A DNA stretch of 61,184 bases from Erythrobacter sanguineus (GTDB lineage: Bacteria > Pseudomonadota > Alphaproteobacteria > Sphingomonadales > Sphingomonadaceae), in the NCBI GenBank assembly GCA_945878845.1, contig CAMCUB010000020.1, forward strand, positions 1-61,184, read 5' to 3'. Of this stretch, positions 1 through 11,107 are shown in pieces. The stretch's first letter is position 1, and every line of letters starts with the position of its first letter. The notes under the pieces are model-generated. The model was not told where the DNA came from. It did no database searches and worked only from the letters and a program-made list of their open reading frames with translations. A program made the position numbers and the translations under genes.

Positions 1-473
1 CTCGCGCTCATCCGTTCGCGTGCGGCATTGCGCGATCCGGTGGCCGGCACCGTCCCGGCAAAGCGTCCCAGCCCGAAGGCCGGCATATTGGCATAGACAC
101 TCTCATGCGCCCCGGCCGCCACGGCATAGGTTTCGTGATAGATGCCGACCGTCCCGTCATTGCCGATCGCCTTGTTGAAGGCGGTCCAGGCCGGCCAGTG
201 CTGCGCGTCGCGGTCGCGGGCATAGGACTCGAGCGCGTCGAAATCGCGCCAGTACTGCAGCAGCAGGATCTGGCGCGGGGAGCACAGGGCATATTCGGTC
301 CCGAGGAAGCCGGTCTCGGGGTCGCTGTAAAGCTCGCGCAGCATCGGCCCCATCGCCTTGAACACCGGGAGCCAGTGCCCGACCTTGTGGAAATGGTTGA
401 TGCGCATCCCGATCAGGAACACGACCAGCGGGCCCGAATGATTGTCTGTCATGCGGCCCGGCGTGATGGTCAT
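1..473 (-). CDS. DUF4188 domain protein (3' end cut by window edge)
   Basis: The reading frame stays open from the ATG at 473 leftward to base 1, so the C-terminus lies outside the window; about 157 codons are present. The product begins MTITPGRMTDNHSG and continues with a hydrophobic strand followed by RINHFHKVGHW, then QILLLQYWRDFDALESYARD. This resembles DUF4188 proteins, small ferredoxin-like alpha/beta proteins related to haem-dependent monooxygenase/dehydratase folds. A good ribosome site (AGGAGA) lies just upstream of ATG 473; a second in-frame ATG at 452 is less favoured. A perfect inverted repeat sits 17-31 bases upstream. Family assignment is by recognition of the pattern; function is unknown. 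Confidence 0.75.
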   Translation of the reverse strand, partial: MTITPGRMTDNHSGPLVVFLIGMRINHFHKVGHWLPVFKAMGPMLRELYSDPETGFLGTEYALCSPRQILLLQYWRDFDALESYARDRDAQHWPAWTAFNKAIGNDGTVGIYHETYAVAAGAHESVYANMPAFGLGRFAGTVPATGSRNAARERMSA

Positions 474-489
474 GGCGGCTCTCCTTCTT

Positions 490-504
490 AATCTATGTTA
501 GATT
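490..504. promoter_or_regulatory. Inverted repeat, probable operator of the DUF4188 gene
   Basis: Perfect dyad AATCTA-TGT-TAGATT in an AT-rich patch between the leftward DUF4188 start (473) and the rightward dnaX start (594). Its position, just upstream of the ribosome site of the leftward gene, fits a repressor site of the TetR or MarR kind. The regulator is not in the window. Confidence 0.4.
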
Positions 505-593
505 GCAGACGAGGCGCATCCGTCAAGCGCGGGGATGGTGATGATCACCCGCAAGCCTTCGACATTGGCGCGAGGGAGGCCTAAGATGACCGC

Positions 594-2390
594 GTGATGA
601 GCGATTCCGATCCCGAACTGCCCGAAGAAGAAACCGGGCCGACCGCCGCCGAGCTCGAGGCGGCGGGGCAGAATGCCCTGTTCGGCGATCCGGCGCCCGC
701 TGCGCCCGTTTCTGCGCCGCCGGCTGCACCGGCTCCGCCTGCGAAGCCTGCACAAGCCACCGGCCAAGCCTACCGGGTGCTCGCCCGCAAGTACCGCCCG
801 CAGACCTTCTCCGAGCTGATCGGGCAGGAGGCGATGGTGCGCACGCTTGCCAACGCCATCGCGCGCGACCGGCTGGCCCATGCCTTCCTGATGACCGGAG
901 TGCGGGGGGTCGGCAAGACCTCGACCGCGCGGCTGATCGCCAAGGCGCTGAACTGCGTCGGCACTGACGGGCAGGGCGGGCCGACGATCGATCCCTGCGG
1001 TGTGTGCGAACCCTGCCGGGCCATCGCCGAGGGCCGTCATATCGACGTGATCGAGATGGACGCCGCCTCCAACACCGGCGTCGACGATGTTCGCGAGATC
1101 ATCGAGCAGGTGCGCTATGCGGCAGTCTCGGCGCGCTACAAGATTTACATCATCGACGAAGTCCACATGTTGTCGCGCAATGCTTTCAATGCCTTGTTGA
1201 AGACACTTGAGGAACCGCCGCCGCATGTGAAGTTTCTGTTCGCCACCACCGAGGTCGACAAGCTGCCGGTCACCGTGCTGAGCCGCACCCAGCGCTTCGA
1301 CCTCCGCCGCATCCCCGCGCCGATGCTGGCGGAACATTTCGCCCGCGTCTGCGGCCTCGAAGGTGTCGAGGCGGATGCTGAGGCGCTCTCGATCATCGCC
1401 AATGCTGCCGAGGGATCGGTGCGCGACGGGCTCTCGATCCTCGACCAGGCGATCGCCCATGCCGACCTCGACGGCGAGGGCAAGGTCACCGCCGCCCGCG
1501 TGCGCGACATGCTGGGGCTGGCCGACAAGAGCGCGCAGCGCCGGCTGCTGGGGTATGTTTTGTCGTTCGATACCAAGGCTTTGCTGGCTGCGGTTGACGA
1601 GCAATATGCATTGGGTGTCGAGCCGCTCGCGCTGATGCGGGCGCTGATGGATCTCGTCCACCGCGTCACCCTCGCGCAGGTTTCGGGCGGCGAGCCCGAG
1701 GCTCCGTCCGAGGACGAGCGCGCGGCGCTGGCCGATTTCGCCGCAAGGCTGGGGGCGGCGGAATTGCACCGGCTGTGGCAGCTGCTGCTCAAGGGTCATG
1801 ACGAGGTGCGCACCGGGCCCGATCCGCTGGTCTCGCTGCAGATGGCGCTGCTGCGCATTCTCCACGCCGCGCAAATGCCTGATCCGGGCAAGCTCGCGAA
1901 GCGCATCGAGGAGCTGGCGGCGAGCGGCCTCACTGCCGCTCCGGCCGTGTCCGGCGCCGCTCCGGCCCCCACGCCGGTCGCCGCCTCGCCCAATCAGACC
2001 CCCAATCAGACTTGGGCCGCGCTGGTTGACGAGGTCGACGCCTCGGGCCAGCTGCGCATCGCCCAGATGATGCGCGACCGGGTGCGGGTGATCGAACTCG
2101 GCCCCGCACGCCTCGTCTATCAGCAGGCCGACAATTTCCCCGATGACCCCGCGCCCGACATCCGCGAGGCGCTGTTCAAGCTGACGGGCAAGCGCTGGCA
2201 GATCGAGCGCGGCACCGGAACCGCGCAGCCCAGCCTGCGCGAAGCCGCCGAGGCCGCCGCCGCTGCCGAGGACGCGCGCATCCGCTCCGACCCGTTGATC
2301 CGGGCAGCCTTCGAAGCCTTCCCCGATGCCGAACTGCTGGACGCCCCCTTGAAGTCCGCAGCCGGATCGGGAAGCCCCCCGTGGAATTGA
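594..2390 (+). CDS. dnaX: DNA polymerase III subunit gamma/tau
   Basis: This is the clamp-loader ATPase that loads the beta clamp and couples polymerases at the fork. Residues 61-70 (RVLARKYRPQ) open the conserved AAA+ module. The Walker A motif GVRGVGKTS is at about 102-110. Zinc-ligand cysteines are C121, C135, C138 and C141. Walker B (IIDEVHML) is at 186-193, followed by the LLKTLEEPP segment. The first 57 residues are an acidic, Ala/Pro-rich extension absent from the short E. coli N-terminus. The C-terminal part has a Pro/Ala-rich linker and a tau-like domain. The start is GTG 594 or ATG 597; an ATG at 585 runs into a stop after three codons. ybaB follows after 13 bases. Confidence 0.95.
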   Translation: MMSDSDPELPEEETGPTAAELEAAGQNALFGDPAPAAPVSAPPAAPAPPAKPAQATGQAYRVLARKYRPQTFSELIGQEAMVRTLANAIARDRLAHAFLMTGVRGVGKTSTARLIAKALNCVGTDGQGGPTIDPCGVCEPCRAIAEGRHIDVIEMDAASNTGVDDVREIIEQVRYAAVSARYKIYIIDEVHMLSRNAFNALLKTLEEPPPHVKFLFATTEVDKLPVTVLSRTQRFDLRRIPAPMLAEHFARVCGLEGVEADAEALSIIANAAEGSVRDGLSILDQAIAHADLDGEGKVTAARVRDMLGLADKSAQRRLLGYVLSFDTKALLAAVDEQYALGVEPLALMRALMDLVHRVTLAQVSGGEPEAPSEDERAALADFAARLGAAELHRLWQLLLKGHDEVRTGPDPLVSLQMALLRILHAAQMPDPGKLAKRIEELAASGLTAAPAVSGAAPAPTPVAASPNQTPNQTWAALVDEVDASGQLRIAQMMRDRVRVIELGPARLVYQQADNFPDDPAPDIREALFKLTGKRWQIERGTGTAQPSLREAAEAAAAAEDARIRSDPLIRAAFEAFPDAELLDAPLKSAAGSGSPPWN

Positions 2391-2403
2391 TGGAGTCCCC
2401 CTA

Positions 2404-2745
2404 ATGAAGTCGATGGAAGAGATGATGGCCGCCGCCCAGAAGGCCGCCGAGACCATCCAGAAGCAGATGAACGAGATGCAGGTGAAGCTCGATTCGATCG
2501 AGGTCGAGGGCACCGCGGGCGGCGGCCTCGTCAAGGTCCGCGCCAGCGCCAAGGGCCGCATCCTCGGCGTCGCGATCGACGACAGCCTGATGAACGCTGA
2601 CGACAAGCAGATCCTCGAGGACCTCGTCGCGGCTGCCTTCAACGACGCGCGCGACCGGGCAGACCGGGTGTCGGAGCAGCAGATGAAGGACATGCAGTCC
2701 TCGATGGGCCTGCCGCCGGGGTTCAACCTGCCCGGGCTGGGGTGA
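2404..2745 (+). CDS. ybaB: YbaB/EbfC family nucleoid-associated protein
   Basis: This 113-aa protein has the length and layout of YbaB/EbfC: an N-terminal helix rich in Met, Gln and Lys (MKSMEEMMAAAQKAAE), a central GTAGGGLVKV strand region and a C-terminal helix ending SSMGLPPGFNLPG, a typical tail. Family members are dimeric DNA-binding proteins. The dnaX-ybaB pair is conserved in bacteria and usually continues into recR; here recR is absent and a DUF1905 gene follows after 7 bases, probably in the same transcript. Confidence 0.93.
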   Translation: MKSMEEMMAAAQKAAETIQKQMNEMQVKLDSIEVEGTAGGGLVKVRASAKGRILGVAIDDSLMNADDKQILEDLVAAAFNDARDRADRVSEQQMKDMQSSMGLPPGFNLPGLG

Positions 2746-2752
2746 GGCAGGC

Positions 2753-3058
2753 TTGGCTGACGACCTCGCCCGGATCGCATTCGCGGGCGAGATTATCGAA
2801 TGGCGCGGGCCGGCTCCGTTCCTGTTCGTTCCCGTTCCCGACGAGCATGTCGCCGAGCTGCGCTTTGCCGCGCGCGAGGCGAGTTATGGTTGGGGCTGCG
2901 TGCCCGTGGTCGCGCGCATCGGGGAGACGGACTTCGAAACGTCGCTGTTCCCGCGAGCCGAGACCTATCTCCTGCCGGTCAAGGTAGCGGTGCAGCGCGC
3001 TGAAGGCCTGGGTCTCGGCGACCGCGTCGCGGCGGTGATTGCCGTTCGGCGACGCTAG
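2753..3058 (+). CDS. DUF1905 domain protein
   Basis: This 101-aa protein matches the DUF1905 pattern: an N-terminal beta strand (IAFAGEIIEWRGPAPF), a central GWGCVPVVARIG segment, and the hallmark ETSLFPR...TYLLPVKVAVQRAEGL followed by GDRV. The start is TTG at 2753, eight bases after ybaB, with GAGGCAGG upstream; no in-frame ATG fits the conserved N-terminus. The function of the family is unknown. The stop codon overlaps the stop of the convergent gene 3055-3471 in the sequence CTAG. Confidence 0.85.
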   Translation: MADDLARIAFAGEIIEWRGPAPFLFVPVPDEHVAELRFAAREASYGWGCVPVVARIGETDFETSLFPRAETYLLPVKVAVQRAEGLGLGDRVAAVIAVRRR

Positions 3059-3471
3059 ACCACCCGGCGCCCGAAGCTGCCCTGCGCAGGTAGGCGGGGG
3101 CTGGGGGCGGGCCGAGGCACAGGCGGGTGTGGTGCGGCCTCTGGTCCTTCCTCGCGGCCTTTGCGCTGCTCCATGTAGCGTTCGAAGGCCGCATCGGCAT
3201 CGAAGTCGGACACCGGCTCGGCATCCTCGGCAAACCGGCTGCGGCTCTCGGGCTTGCGATAGCTTTTGCCCGTCGCCACGCCCCACAGATCGCCGACCGC
3301 GCTGCGCAGGCCGCGCCAGATGCAGATATTGCCCGCCGCCACCATCAGCAGCTTGGGGAGCGTGCCAGCCAGACCCGTGGTCATGATCGCCTCGGGCGCG
3401 CTCCCGCCGTGCAGCGCCGCTGCGGCAATATTGAGGCCGAGGCCGCAGGCAATCCAGGTCACTGTCTTCAT
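3055..3471 (-). CDS. Small membrane protein of unknown function
   Basis: 138 aa. The N-terminal 60 residues are hydrophobic (MKTVTWIACGLGLNIAAAAL, then TLPKLLMVAAGNICIWRGL) and fit one or two membrane segments. The rest is hydrophilic and Pro/Arg-rich, with FDADAAFERYMEQRKGREEG. I do not recognise a named domain. The codon pattern matches the surrounding genes and the frame fills the space before the convergent DUF1905 gene exactly, ending in a shared CTAG. Probably a lineage-restricted sphingomonad gene. Confidence 0.6.
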   Translation of the reverse strand: MKTVTWIACGLGLNIAAAALHGGSAPEAIMTTGLAGTLPKLLMVAAGNICIWRGLRSAVGDLWGVATGKSYRKPESRSRFAEDAEPVSDFDADAAFERYMEQRKGREEGPEAAPHPPVPRPAPSPRLPAQGSFGRRVV

Positions 3472-3570
3472 CGCGCGTCACTCCGGTTCGCACGATCCGG
3501 AAAATAGCGGGCGAGGGTTAACGCGCGGTGCCCGCAGCCCAAGCGTTCCACAGCTTCTCCGGCAAAAGCC

Positions 3571-3599
3571 ATTGCGGGGCCTTAAGGGCGCACCCATAT
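3571..3599 (+). promoter_or_regulatory. Possible heat-shock (sigma-32-type) promoter of lon
   Basis: CCCATAT at 3593-3599 matches the sigma-32 -10 pattern CCCATNT. A weak -35-like ATTGCGG lies at 3571-3577 with a 15-base spacer. lon is commonly a heat-shock gene. The -35 match is poor, so this is tentative. Confidence 0.25.
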
Positions 3600-3645
3600 T
3601 CACCGCAAAGGCGTAACTCCCCTGCCGCCGCGTGGACCTAGATAC

Positions 3646-6063
<2,418 letters not shown>

Positions 6064-6143
6064 GCCGCTAGAAGACCTTCACTTGCCGTGATTCGCGGCA
6101 GGGTCGCTTTTTTCCGTCAGTCGGCAAAACGGGACTGAGCCTT

Positions 6144-6165
6144 GCGCCCAACCTAGGTTAGGCGC
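6144..6165. promoter_or_regulatory. Near-perfect palindrome upstream of hupB
   Basis: The core AACCTAGGTT (6150-6159) is a perfect 10-base palindrome. It is flanked by GCGCC (6144-6148) and GGCGC (6161-6165), with one mismatched pair between arm and core. It lies about 145 bases before the hupB start, and the lon-hupB gap holds no other obvious gene. It could be an operator or a cruciform-prone site. No T-run follows, so it is not a terminator. Confidence 0.4.
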
Positions 6166-6307
6166 GGGAAGTTCCTTGTCTTTTTGCGCGCGCCCGGGCT
6201 CGAAGCCGATAGGCTTTGACAGGGTTGGCAAAAAGGTCTCAATTTGCCCGCTTTCGACAAATGCGATTCACCGATACGACAAAATCCTGAAGCGAGGGGG
6301 TTCCCAT

Positions 6308-6580
6308 ATGAACAAGAACGACCTGATCAGCGAAGTTGCCAGCGCGAGCGGTCTTTCGAAGAACGACGCATCGAGCGCCGTCGAGAGCGTGTTCGACGCG
6401 ATCACCAAGGCGCTTTCGGGCGGCGACGAGGTACGGCTGGTCGGCTTCGGCACCTTCTCGGTCGCCAAGCGCAAGGCCTCGACGGGGCGCAACCCGCGCA
6501 CCGGTGAGCCGATGAAGATCAAGGCCTCCAACCAGCCCAAGTTCAAGGCGGGCAAGGGCCTCAAGGACGCGGTCAACTAA
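6308..6580 (+). CDS. hupB: DNA-binding protein HU
   Basis: The 90-aa protein begins MNKNDLISEVA and has the HU/IHF fold signature: helix-turn-helix dimerisation part, then VRLVGFGTFSVAKRKA and GRNPRTGEPMKIKA, the DNA-gripping beta arm with its conserved proline, and FKAGKGLKDAVN at the end. HU bends and compacts DNA without sequence specificity. ATG 6308 is preceded by a purine-rich ribosome site (GCGAGGGGG); the in-frame upstream extension lacks homology. A strong terminator follows 28 bases after the stop. Confidence 0.97.
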   Translation: MNKNDLISEVASASGLSKNDASSAVESVFDAITKALSGGDEVRLVGFGTFSVAKRKASTGRNPRTGEPMKIKASNQPKFKAGKGLKDAVN

Positions 6581-6608
6581 GCCGCGCTCCAACTACGACA
6601 GGGGCATG

Positions 6609-6644
6609 AAAAACCCCGCCAGCGATGCCGCTGGCGGGGTTTTT
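6609..6644. terminator. Bidirectional Rho-independent terminator
   Basis: AAAAA (6609-6613), perfect 10-bp stem CCCCGCCAGC (6614-6623) / GCTGGCGGGG (6630-6639), 6-base loop, then TTTTT (6640-6644). It separates hupB from the convergent lipoprotein gene and works on paper in both directions. Confidence 0.95.
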
Positions 6645-6663
6645 CTTTGGGAAATGCGTGTCC

Positions 6664-7566
6664 TCAGTTCCCCGCGGCGATCAGTGCGGTCGGGGCCTGC
6701 GCGGTGCGCGGATTGATCTGCCACACCAGCGCCTCGCCGGCGGCCTGGGCAACCGGGCCTTCGTCGGTGTTGTTGGCCAGAATGCGCATGCCGGGGGCAG
6801 CGCGGACGGTGAAGATGCCATCGATCTGGGGCACACCCGGGATCGCTTCGGGTTCCTTGCCTGCCTCGCGCGCTTCCTCGGCCGCGCCCATCGCTGCGAG
6901 CCCGGCGAAGGAGCCGGCGCCCAGAATGGTGCCGAGCCCGCCGTTCTCGGTGCTCTGCGCGGCAAAGCCCGGCGCGTTGATCCGCACCTGTCCGCCCTTG
7001 CGCAGGTAGACCTGGACGAAGGGGTTGGTGGTGGGGAAGCCCTCGATCAGCGGGAACATGAAATCATGCCCCATCGTGCCGGTGATGCGGTAGCTGACAT
7101 CGAACACCCCGTCGCCCTTGTGGACCACGCGCTCCCAGCCCTTCTGGCGCTGGAGTATCTTGACCAGCTCGTCGGCGGCTTTGGGGTCGGACGGGTCGAT
7201 CCCGCCCATCATCGCGGCCATCTGCTCCGCCTGCTTCTTTTCCCGCTCGGCCCGCTCGGCCGCGCCCGCTTCCCATTCGGAGCGCTGGGCGGCGAGTTCA
7301 TCCTCGGTGCAATCGCGGCTCTCGAAGGTCTCGTCGTCGAAGCACTCGTTGGGAATGAATTCCTCCTTGCCCGCCTCCATCTGTGCCAGCTTGGAGAGGC
7401 CGAGGAAGAAGATCTCGCCCTCATAGCTAAAGGTGAAGCTGTCGGGCCCGGTGATCGCGAGCTCGGAAGTGAACTTGCCCGGCGTCATGAAGCAGCCGCT
7501 TAATGCCAGCGCGAAGCCGGCGAGCAACGCCGCGGCGCGCAGGCGGATGTTTGAAAAGATGGTCAT
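6664..7566 (-). CDS. Secreted lipoprotein of unknown function
   Basis: 300 aa. The N-terminus is a lipoprotein signal: Arg residues, a hydrophobic stretch and a lipobox ending LALSGC with the lipidated cysteine at 25. The next residue is Phe, so outer-membrane sorting is plausible. The mature part contains a Cys pair in an acidic stretch (ECFDDE...RDCTEDE), a long charged helix near residues 80-115 (AERAEREKKQAEQM) and a C-terminal segment rich in small residues. Start ATG 7566 has a strong ribosome site (GGGGGAGAGAG); an upstream in-frame extension overlaps rlmB and is not credible. It lies 26 bases downstream of rlmB on the same strand. I do not recognise a named family. Confidence 0.75.
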   Translation of the reverse strand: MTIFSNIRLRAAALLAGFALALSGCFMTPGKFTSELAITGPDSFTFSYEGEIFFLGLSKLAQMEAGKEEFIPNECFDDETFESRDCTEDELAAQRSEWEAGAAERAEREKKQAEQMAAMMGGIDPSDPKAADELVKILQRQKGWERVVHKGDGVFDVSYRITGTMGHDFMFPLIEGFPTTNPFVQVYLRKGGQVRINAPGFAAQSTENGGLGTILGAGSFAGLAAMGAAEEAREAGKEPEAIPGVPQIDGIFTVRAAPGMRILANNTDEGPVAQAAGEALVWQINPRTAQAPTALIAAGN

Positions 7567-7592
7567 GCTCTCTCCCCCTTTATCGCTCCGTC

Positions 7593-8384
7593 TTACCCGC
7601 GCGAGGCCACCGCATAAAGCGCAATCGCACCGGCGTTGGAGACATTGAGGCTCTCGATCGCCGAGGAGATCGGCAGCTTGGCGAGCACGTCGCAGTGTGC
7701 GGCGATGTTCTGCCTCAGGCCCTCGCCCTCTGCGCCGAGTACGATCGCGACCGCGCCGGTCGGCAGGATGTCGGCGAGCACCGCCTCGGCCTCGCCCGCC
7801 AGTCCGATGCGCCAATAGCCCGCCTCGGCAAGCTCCTCGAGCGCGCGGGCAAGGTTGACCACGCGAACCCAAGGCACGCTCTCCAATGCGCCGGAAGCCG
7901 CCTTGGCGAGCACGCCGCCTTCGGGCGGGGCGTGGCGGTCCTGCGTGACGATCGCCGCCGCGCCGAAGGCCGCCGCCGAGCGCAGGATTGCGCCGACATT
8001 GTGCGGATCGGTGACCTGATCGAGCACCACGATCGGCCGCTCCGCCTCGCCCAGAGCAACTTCATCGAGGAACACGTCCTCGAGCGGGGCGCATTCCAGC
8101 ACCAAACCCTGATGCGGCGCGTCCTTGGCCACCAGCCGCGCGAGGTCGGCCGCCTGCGCACGCTCGATCGGGAAATCGGCGGGCAATTCGCCTTCGAGGC
8201 TCTCGAGCCCCTCGGGCGTGGCCCACAGCTTGTTGTGCTGACGTTCGGGGTTCCGGAGCGCCGCCTCGACCGCATGGCGGCCCCACAGGCGCACTTGTCC
8301 GCTCGAGGCCCGGCCCGAGCCGCGTCCGCCCTTCATCCGCCCCGCACGCCCGCGCAGTGCGCGCTTCTTCTCACCTTTGGTCAT
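7593..8384 (-). CDS. rlmB: 23S rRNA 2'-O-ribose methyltransferase, TrmH/SpoU family
   Basis: 263 aa. A basic N-terminus (MTKGEKKRALRGRAGRMKGG) leads into a substrate-binding domain starting LWGRHAVEAAL. The SPOUT methyltransferase domain follows, with VVLDQVTDPHNVGAILRSA, VLGAEGEGLR and LPISSAIESLNVSNAGAI: the three motifs that form the trefoil knot and the S-adenosylmethionine site. RlmB methylates the ribose of a conserved guanosine in 23S rRNA; specificity here is inferred from the family. ATG 8384 has AGGAAGAA upstream. Confidence 0.92.
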   Translation of the reverse strand: MTKGEKKRALRGRAGRMKGGRGSGRASSGQVRLWGRHAVEAALRNPERQHNKLWATPEGLESLEGELPADFPIERAQAADLARLVAKDAPHQGLVLECAPLEDVFLDEVALGEAERPIVVLDQVTDPHNVGAILRSAAAFGAAAIVTQDRHAPPEGGVLAKAASGALESVPWVRVVNLARALEELAEAGYWRIGLAGEAEAVLADILPTGAVAIVLGAEGEGLRQNIAAHCDVLAKLPISSAIESLNVSNAGAIALYAVASRG

Positions 8385-8560
8385 GGTTCTTCCTAGCGCC
8401 TCACAGGCATTGAAGCGCGCCCCCTGCCAGCAGGGGCATTGACAGGCAAGCACCGCTTCGCCAAAGGGGCGCCTCTCGGCAGCGGGCCCCCTAAAGGACT
8501 CGCGCAATTTCAGCGTTTATGGCGCTTCGAGATGGCCCCCTTCAAGGCAAGGGACTGTGT

Positions 8561-8646
8561 GGACAGGTGGCCGAGTGGTTAAAGGCAGCAGACTGTAAAT
8601 CTGCCCGTGCAAGCGTACGCTGGTTCGAATCCAGCCCTGTCCACCA
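8561..8646 (+). tRNA. tRNA-Tyr (GTA)
   Basis: The acceptor stem pairs GGACAGG with CCTGTCC, and ACCA is encoded at 8643-8646. Anticodon stem GCAGA/TCTGC encloses loop CTGTAAA, giving anticodon GTA at 8595-8597. A long variable arm (CCGTGCAAGCGTACG) makes this a class II tRNA, as bacterial tRNA-Tyr is. The T-loop is TTCGAAT. Confidence 0.97.
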
Positions 8647-8695
8647 CTTCTCTCTTTCGATGCTCCGATTGTCGGCCTGAGCGACCCTGCCGCGA

Positions 8696-11080
8696 TCAGG
8701 CAGCGAGGCTCTGCGGCTCGGTGTCGGTGAAGCCGAGGCCCGGCACGTAGCGGCCCGCCATCTTGCCGCCCTCGAGCGCGAACAGATGCAACCAGCCATT
8801 GTCGAACAACGCGCGGACCTCGGGGTGCTTGTCGAGGATCTTCAGCATTTCCTCGCGCGGGGCCTCGATCATCACGCTGAGGCGCAGCGGTTCGTGCTGT
8901 AGGCGCTCGCCGTCGTGGACCGCCTGCCACGGGAGCCCTGCGCGCAAGCGGCCGCCATTGCCTTCGATCACCCCGATCCCGCCGACGACATTGTGGATCA
9001 GCTTGTTGCCGCCGCCGAACATCTCGGGCGCGACGCTGGAGCCGTAATATTGGAGGCTGATCCAGCTCGCGACCACCACCGGCGCGGTGATGATCTGTTC
9101 GAGCGTGCCGAAGCCCTCGTCCGCCTGCCAGTCGTAGGAGTGCAGGAAGGCGCGGCCCCCGAGGTCGCGGCCGGCGGTCGCCTCGCGCGGGGCGGCGATG
9201 AAGGCGGCGCAGCCAGCGAGACCCCATTCGGGGCGGATCTCGGCCCAGTTCTGCGTCCGGGCAGGGATGCTCGTAGCCGAAGCGCCGGGGATGCGCAGCG
9301 CCCGCTCCGCGCGGGCGGTCTTGGCCGCCTGCGCCAGCCATCCACGCACTCTCGACAGATCGTCAGCGCGGGCGGCGGGAAGGCCATCGTCATAGATCGT
9401 GATCGCGTCGGTCGTGGTGTCGTGGAGTCCGGCGACGAACAGAGTGTCCTCAGGCACCTCGACCCCGCGCTCGGCGAGCCCTGCGCGGGTTTCGGGATCA
9501 TTCAGCAAAATCGCCAGCAGGCGGGCTGAGACATCGCCGGTGTAGCCCCCGCAGGCGCCGCAATGATAGGCGCTTTCATGCGGGTTGTTGGTGACGTTCC
9601 CGCCATGGCCGAGCAGCAGCACGACCGCGCCGTGGCCGCGCGTCAGGCTCATCGCCTTGAGCACCGCCGCGCCGGTATCGGCCTTGGCCTCGGGGCTCAT
9701 GCCGCCAATCACCTCGGGGGCAGGCTCGGGCGCGGGCTTGAGGGTGAAGCCTAGCGCTGACTTCACCAGCTTGACCGCATAGACCGGCCCCATCGCCTCG
9801 ACGAAGGCAAAGGAGGAGACCGCGGCTTGCCGGAACCGGCCCCAGGCGCGGGCGGTGCGGGCGGCGATGCGGTCGGCCTGATCCTTGGCCGGATCGCCCG
9901 CGCTGGTGGTGTTCAGCACAGGGTTCAGCAGCACCGGCAGGCGCGCCTCTAAGATGTCCGAGCCGTGGGCATGGTGCGCCAGCGGGAGGCCGAAGAAGCC
10001 GGCAAAGCCGATGGTGGCAATCGCCGGGTCGATGGCCTCTAGCGCGCGGCGGAACACTTCGGAGCGCACGTCGATGCAGAAGGCGGCTTGCAGGAAGGGG
10101 CGGTCCGCAGCCGCAGGTGTTTCGCCATTCAGCGCTGCGGCAAGGCGGCGTTGGTGGCCGCGGTCGGCTGCGTCCTGCAGGATCGCGAGCGCGACGTCCT
10201 CGGGCGAGGGCGCGACCGGGGCGGCGTGGGCGGCGACGACCGCGGCCCAGCTTTCGGCGATGGCGGGGGTCTGGACCAGCAGCGCCTCGTCCCAGATCAG
10301 GCGGATCGCGAGCAGGTCCATTAGCGTGCGGTCGGTGCCGCCCTGAAGTTCCGCCTGCCACAGCAGCCAGCGGGCATGCTGCGCCCATCCGCCGAGGCTC
10401 ATCGCGAGGCGGTGGAAGGCGGTCGGTGCGCTTGGCCCGGTGAGGCCGAGTGTCTCGGCGGCCGAGAGGATCGCGCGCTCGGTGGTGTCGGGGGCGCAGG
10501 CGACATGGGCGCAGAAGTCGGTGAGGCCCGCGATCTCGGGGGTGAGGTCATGCATCGCCCAGCCGCGCCACGCGGTGAAGGCCTCGGCGCCGGGGGCGGG
10601 GGACCATAGCGCCTGCCCGCGGTCGAAGTGGCCCGCGGCCCACAGGCCGATGCACTTGTCGATCAGCGCGGGCCAGTTGATGCCGGTCGCTTGCGCCGCA
10701 AGGTCGGCTACGGTCGGCAGGGCGCGCGGGGCAGGGCCGGCACCGATCCGCGCGGCAGCGTGGCGCAGCATTGCGGTGTCGGCGGGCTTGAGCGGCGAGG
10801 CGCTGGCGGCGAGCGCCTCGGCCAGATCGCTCTCGGTGATCGCGCCGCTGACGATCGCCTCGCAATAGTCCGCGCCGGTCCGCGTCACCCGCACCCCGGC
10901 GACCCGCGCCAGCCGCGCGGCGGCGGTGGCGAGGTCCTCGTGCGTCTGTCCGAGGAAGGGATTGACCGCGACGGTCGCATCGAGCGGGAAGGCGGGCGGG
11001 ATCATGCGGCCTGCGGCCTCGGCGGCCTCGAGCACCGCCGAGAAGCGGGCCGGGGCGATGTCAGCGTGGTTCATCAGCAT
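8696..11080 (-). CDS. dabA: DabA-type inorganic carbon transporter subunit (DUF2309)
   Basis: 794 aa, the cytoplasmic beta-carbonic-anhydrase-like subunit of the DabAB inorganic-carbon pump. Predicted zinc and catalytic residues line up with those described for Halothiobacillus DabA: C335 and D337 (FCIDVRSE), H492 (LGHGGNVTN) and C507 ([12 protein letters not shown]), with the 15-residue H-to-C spacing kept. Such proteins are thought to convert CO2 to bicarbonate in one direction, driven by the cation flux through DabB. ATG 11080 has GGAG at good spacing. The gene follows dabB after 27 bases on the same strand. Activity is inferred from conserved residues. Confidence 0.9.
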   Translation of the reverse strand: MLMNHADIAPARFSAVLEAAEAAGRMIPPAFPLDATVAVNPFLGQTHEDLATAAARLARVAGVRVTRTGADYCEAIVSGAITESDLAEALAASASPLKPADTAMLRHAAARIGAGPAPRALPTVADLAAQATGINWPALIDKCIGLWAAGHFDRGQALWSPAPGAEAFTAWRGWAMHDLTPEIAGLTDFCAHVACAPDTTERAILSAAETLGLTGPSAPTAFHRLAMSLGGWAQHARWLLWQAELQGGTDRTLMDLLAIRLIWDEALLVQTPAIAESWAAVVAAHAAPVAPSPEDVALAILQDAADRGHQRRLAAALNGETPAAADRPFLQAAFCIDVRSEVFRRALEAIDPAIATIGFAGFFGLPLAHHAHGSDILEARLPVLLNPVLNTTSAGDPAKDQADRIAARTARAWGRFRQAAVSSFAFVEAMGPVYAVKLVKSALGFTLKPAPEPAPEVIGGMSPEAKADTGAAVLKAMSLTRGHGAVVLLLGHGGNVTNNPHESAYHCGACGGYTGDVSARLLAILLNDPETRAGLAERGVEVPEDTLFVAGLHDTTTDAITIYDDGLPAARADDLSRVRGWLAQAAKTARAERALRIPGASATSIPARTQNWAEIRPEWGLAGCAAFIAAPREATAGRDLGGRAFLHSYDWQADEGFGTLEQIITAPVVVASWISLQYYGSSVAPEMFGGGNKLIHNVVGGIGVIEGNGGRLRAGLPWQAVHDGERLQHEPLRLSVMIEAPREEMLKILDKHPEVRALFDNGWLHLFALEGGKMAGRYVPGLGFTDTEPQSLAA

Positions 11081-11107
11081 GGGCTTGTCTCCTTGAGCGG
11101 GTGCGGG

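Noticed and set aside
2822..2840. GTTC cluster inside the DUF1905 gene as a LexA site
   Set aside because: Spacings are not 7 bases and the cluster is inside a coding sequence.
6083..6113. Possible terminator after lon (TGCCG/CGGCA stem, then TTTTTT)
   Set aside because: Stem of only 5 bp and 8 bases between stem and T-run; too weak to call.
8408..8442. CCCCTG/CAGGGG hairpin between rlmB and tRNA-Tyr as a terminator
   Set aside because: Only 6 bp, upstream of both flanking genes, and no T-run on either side.
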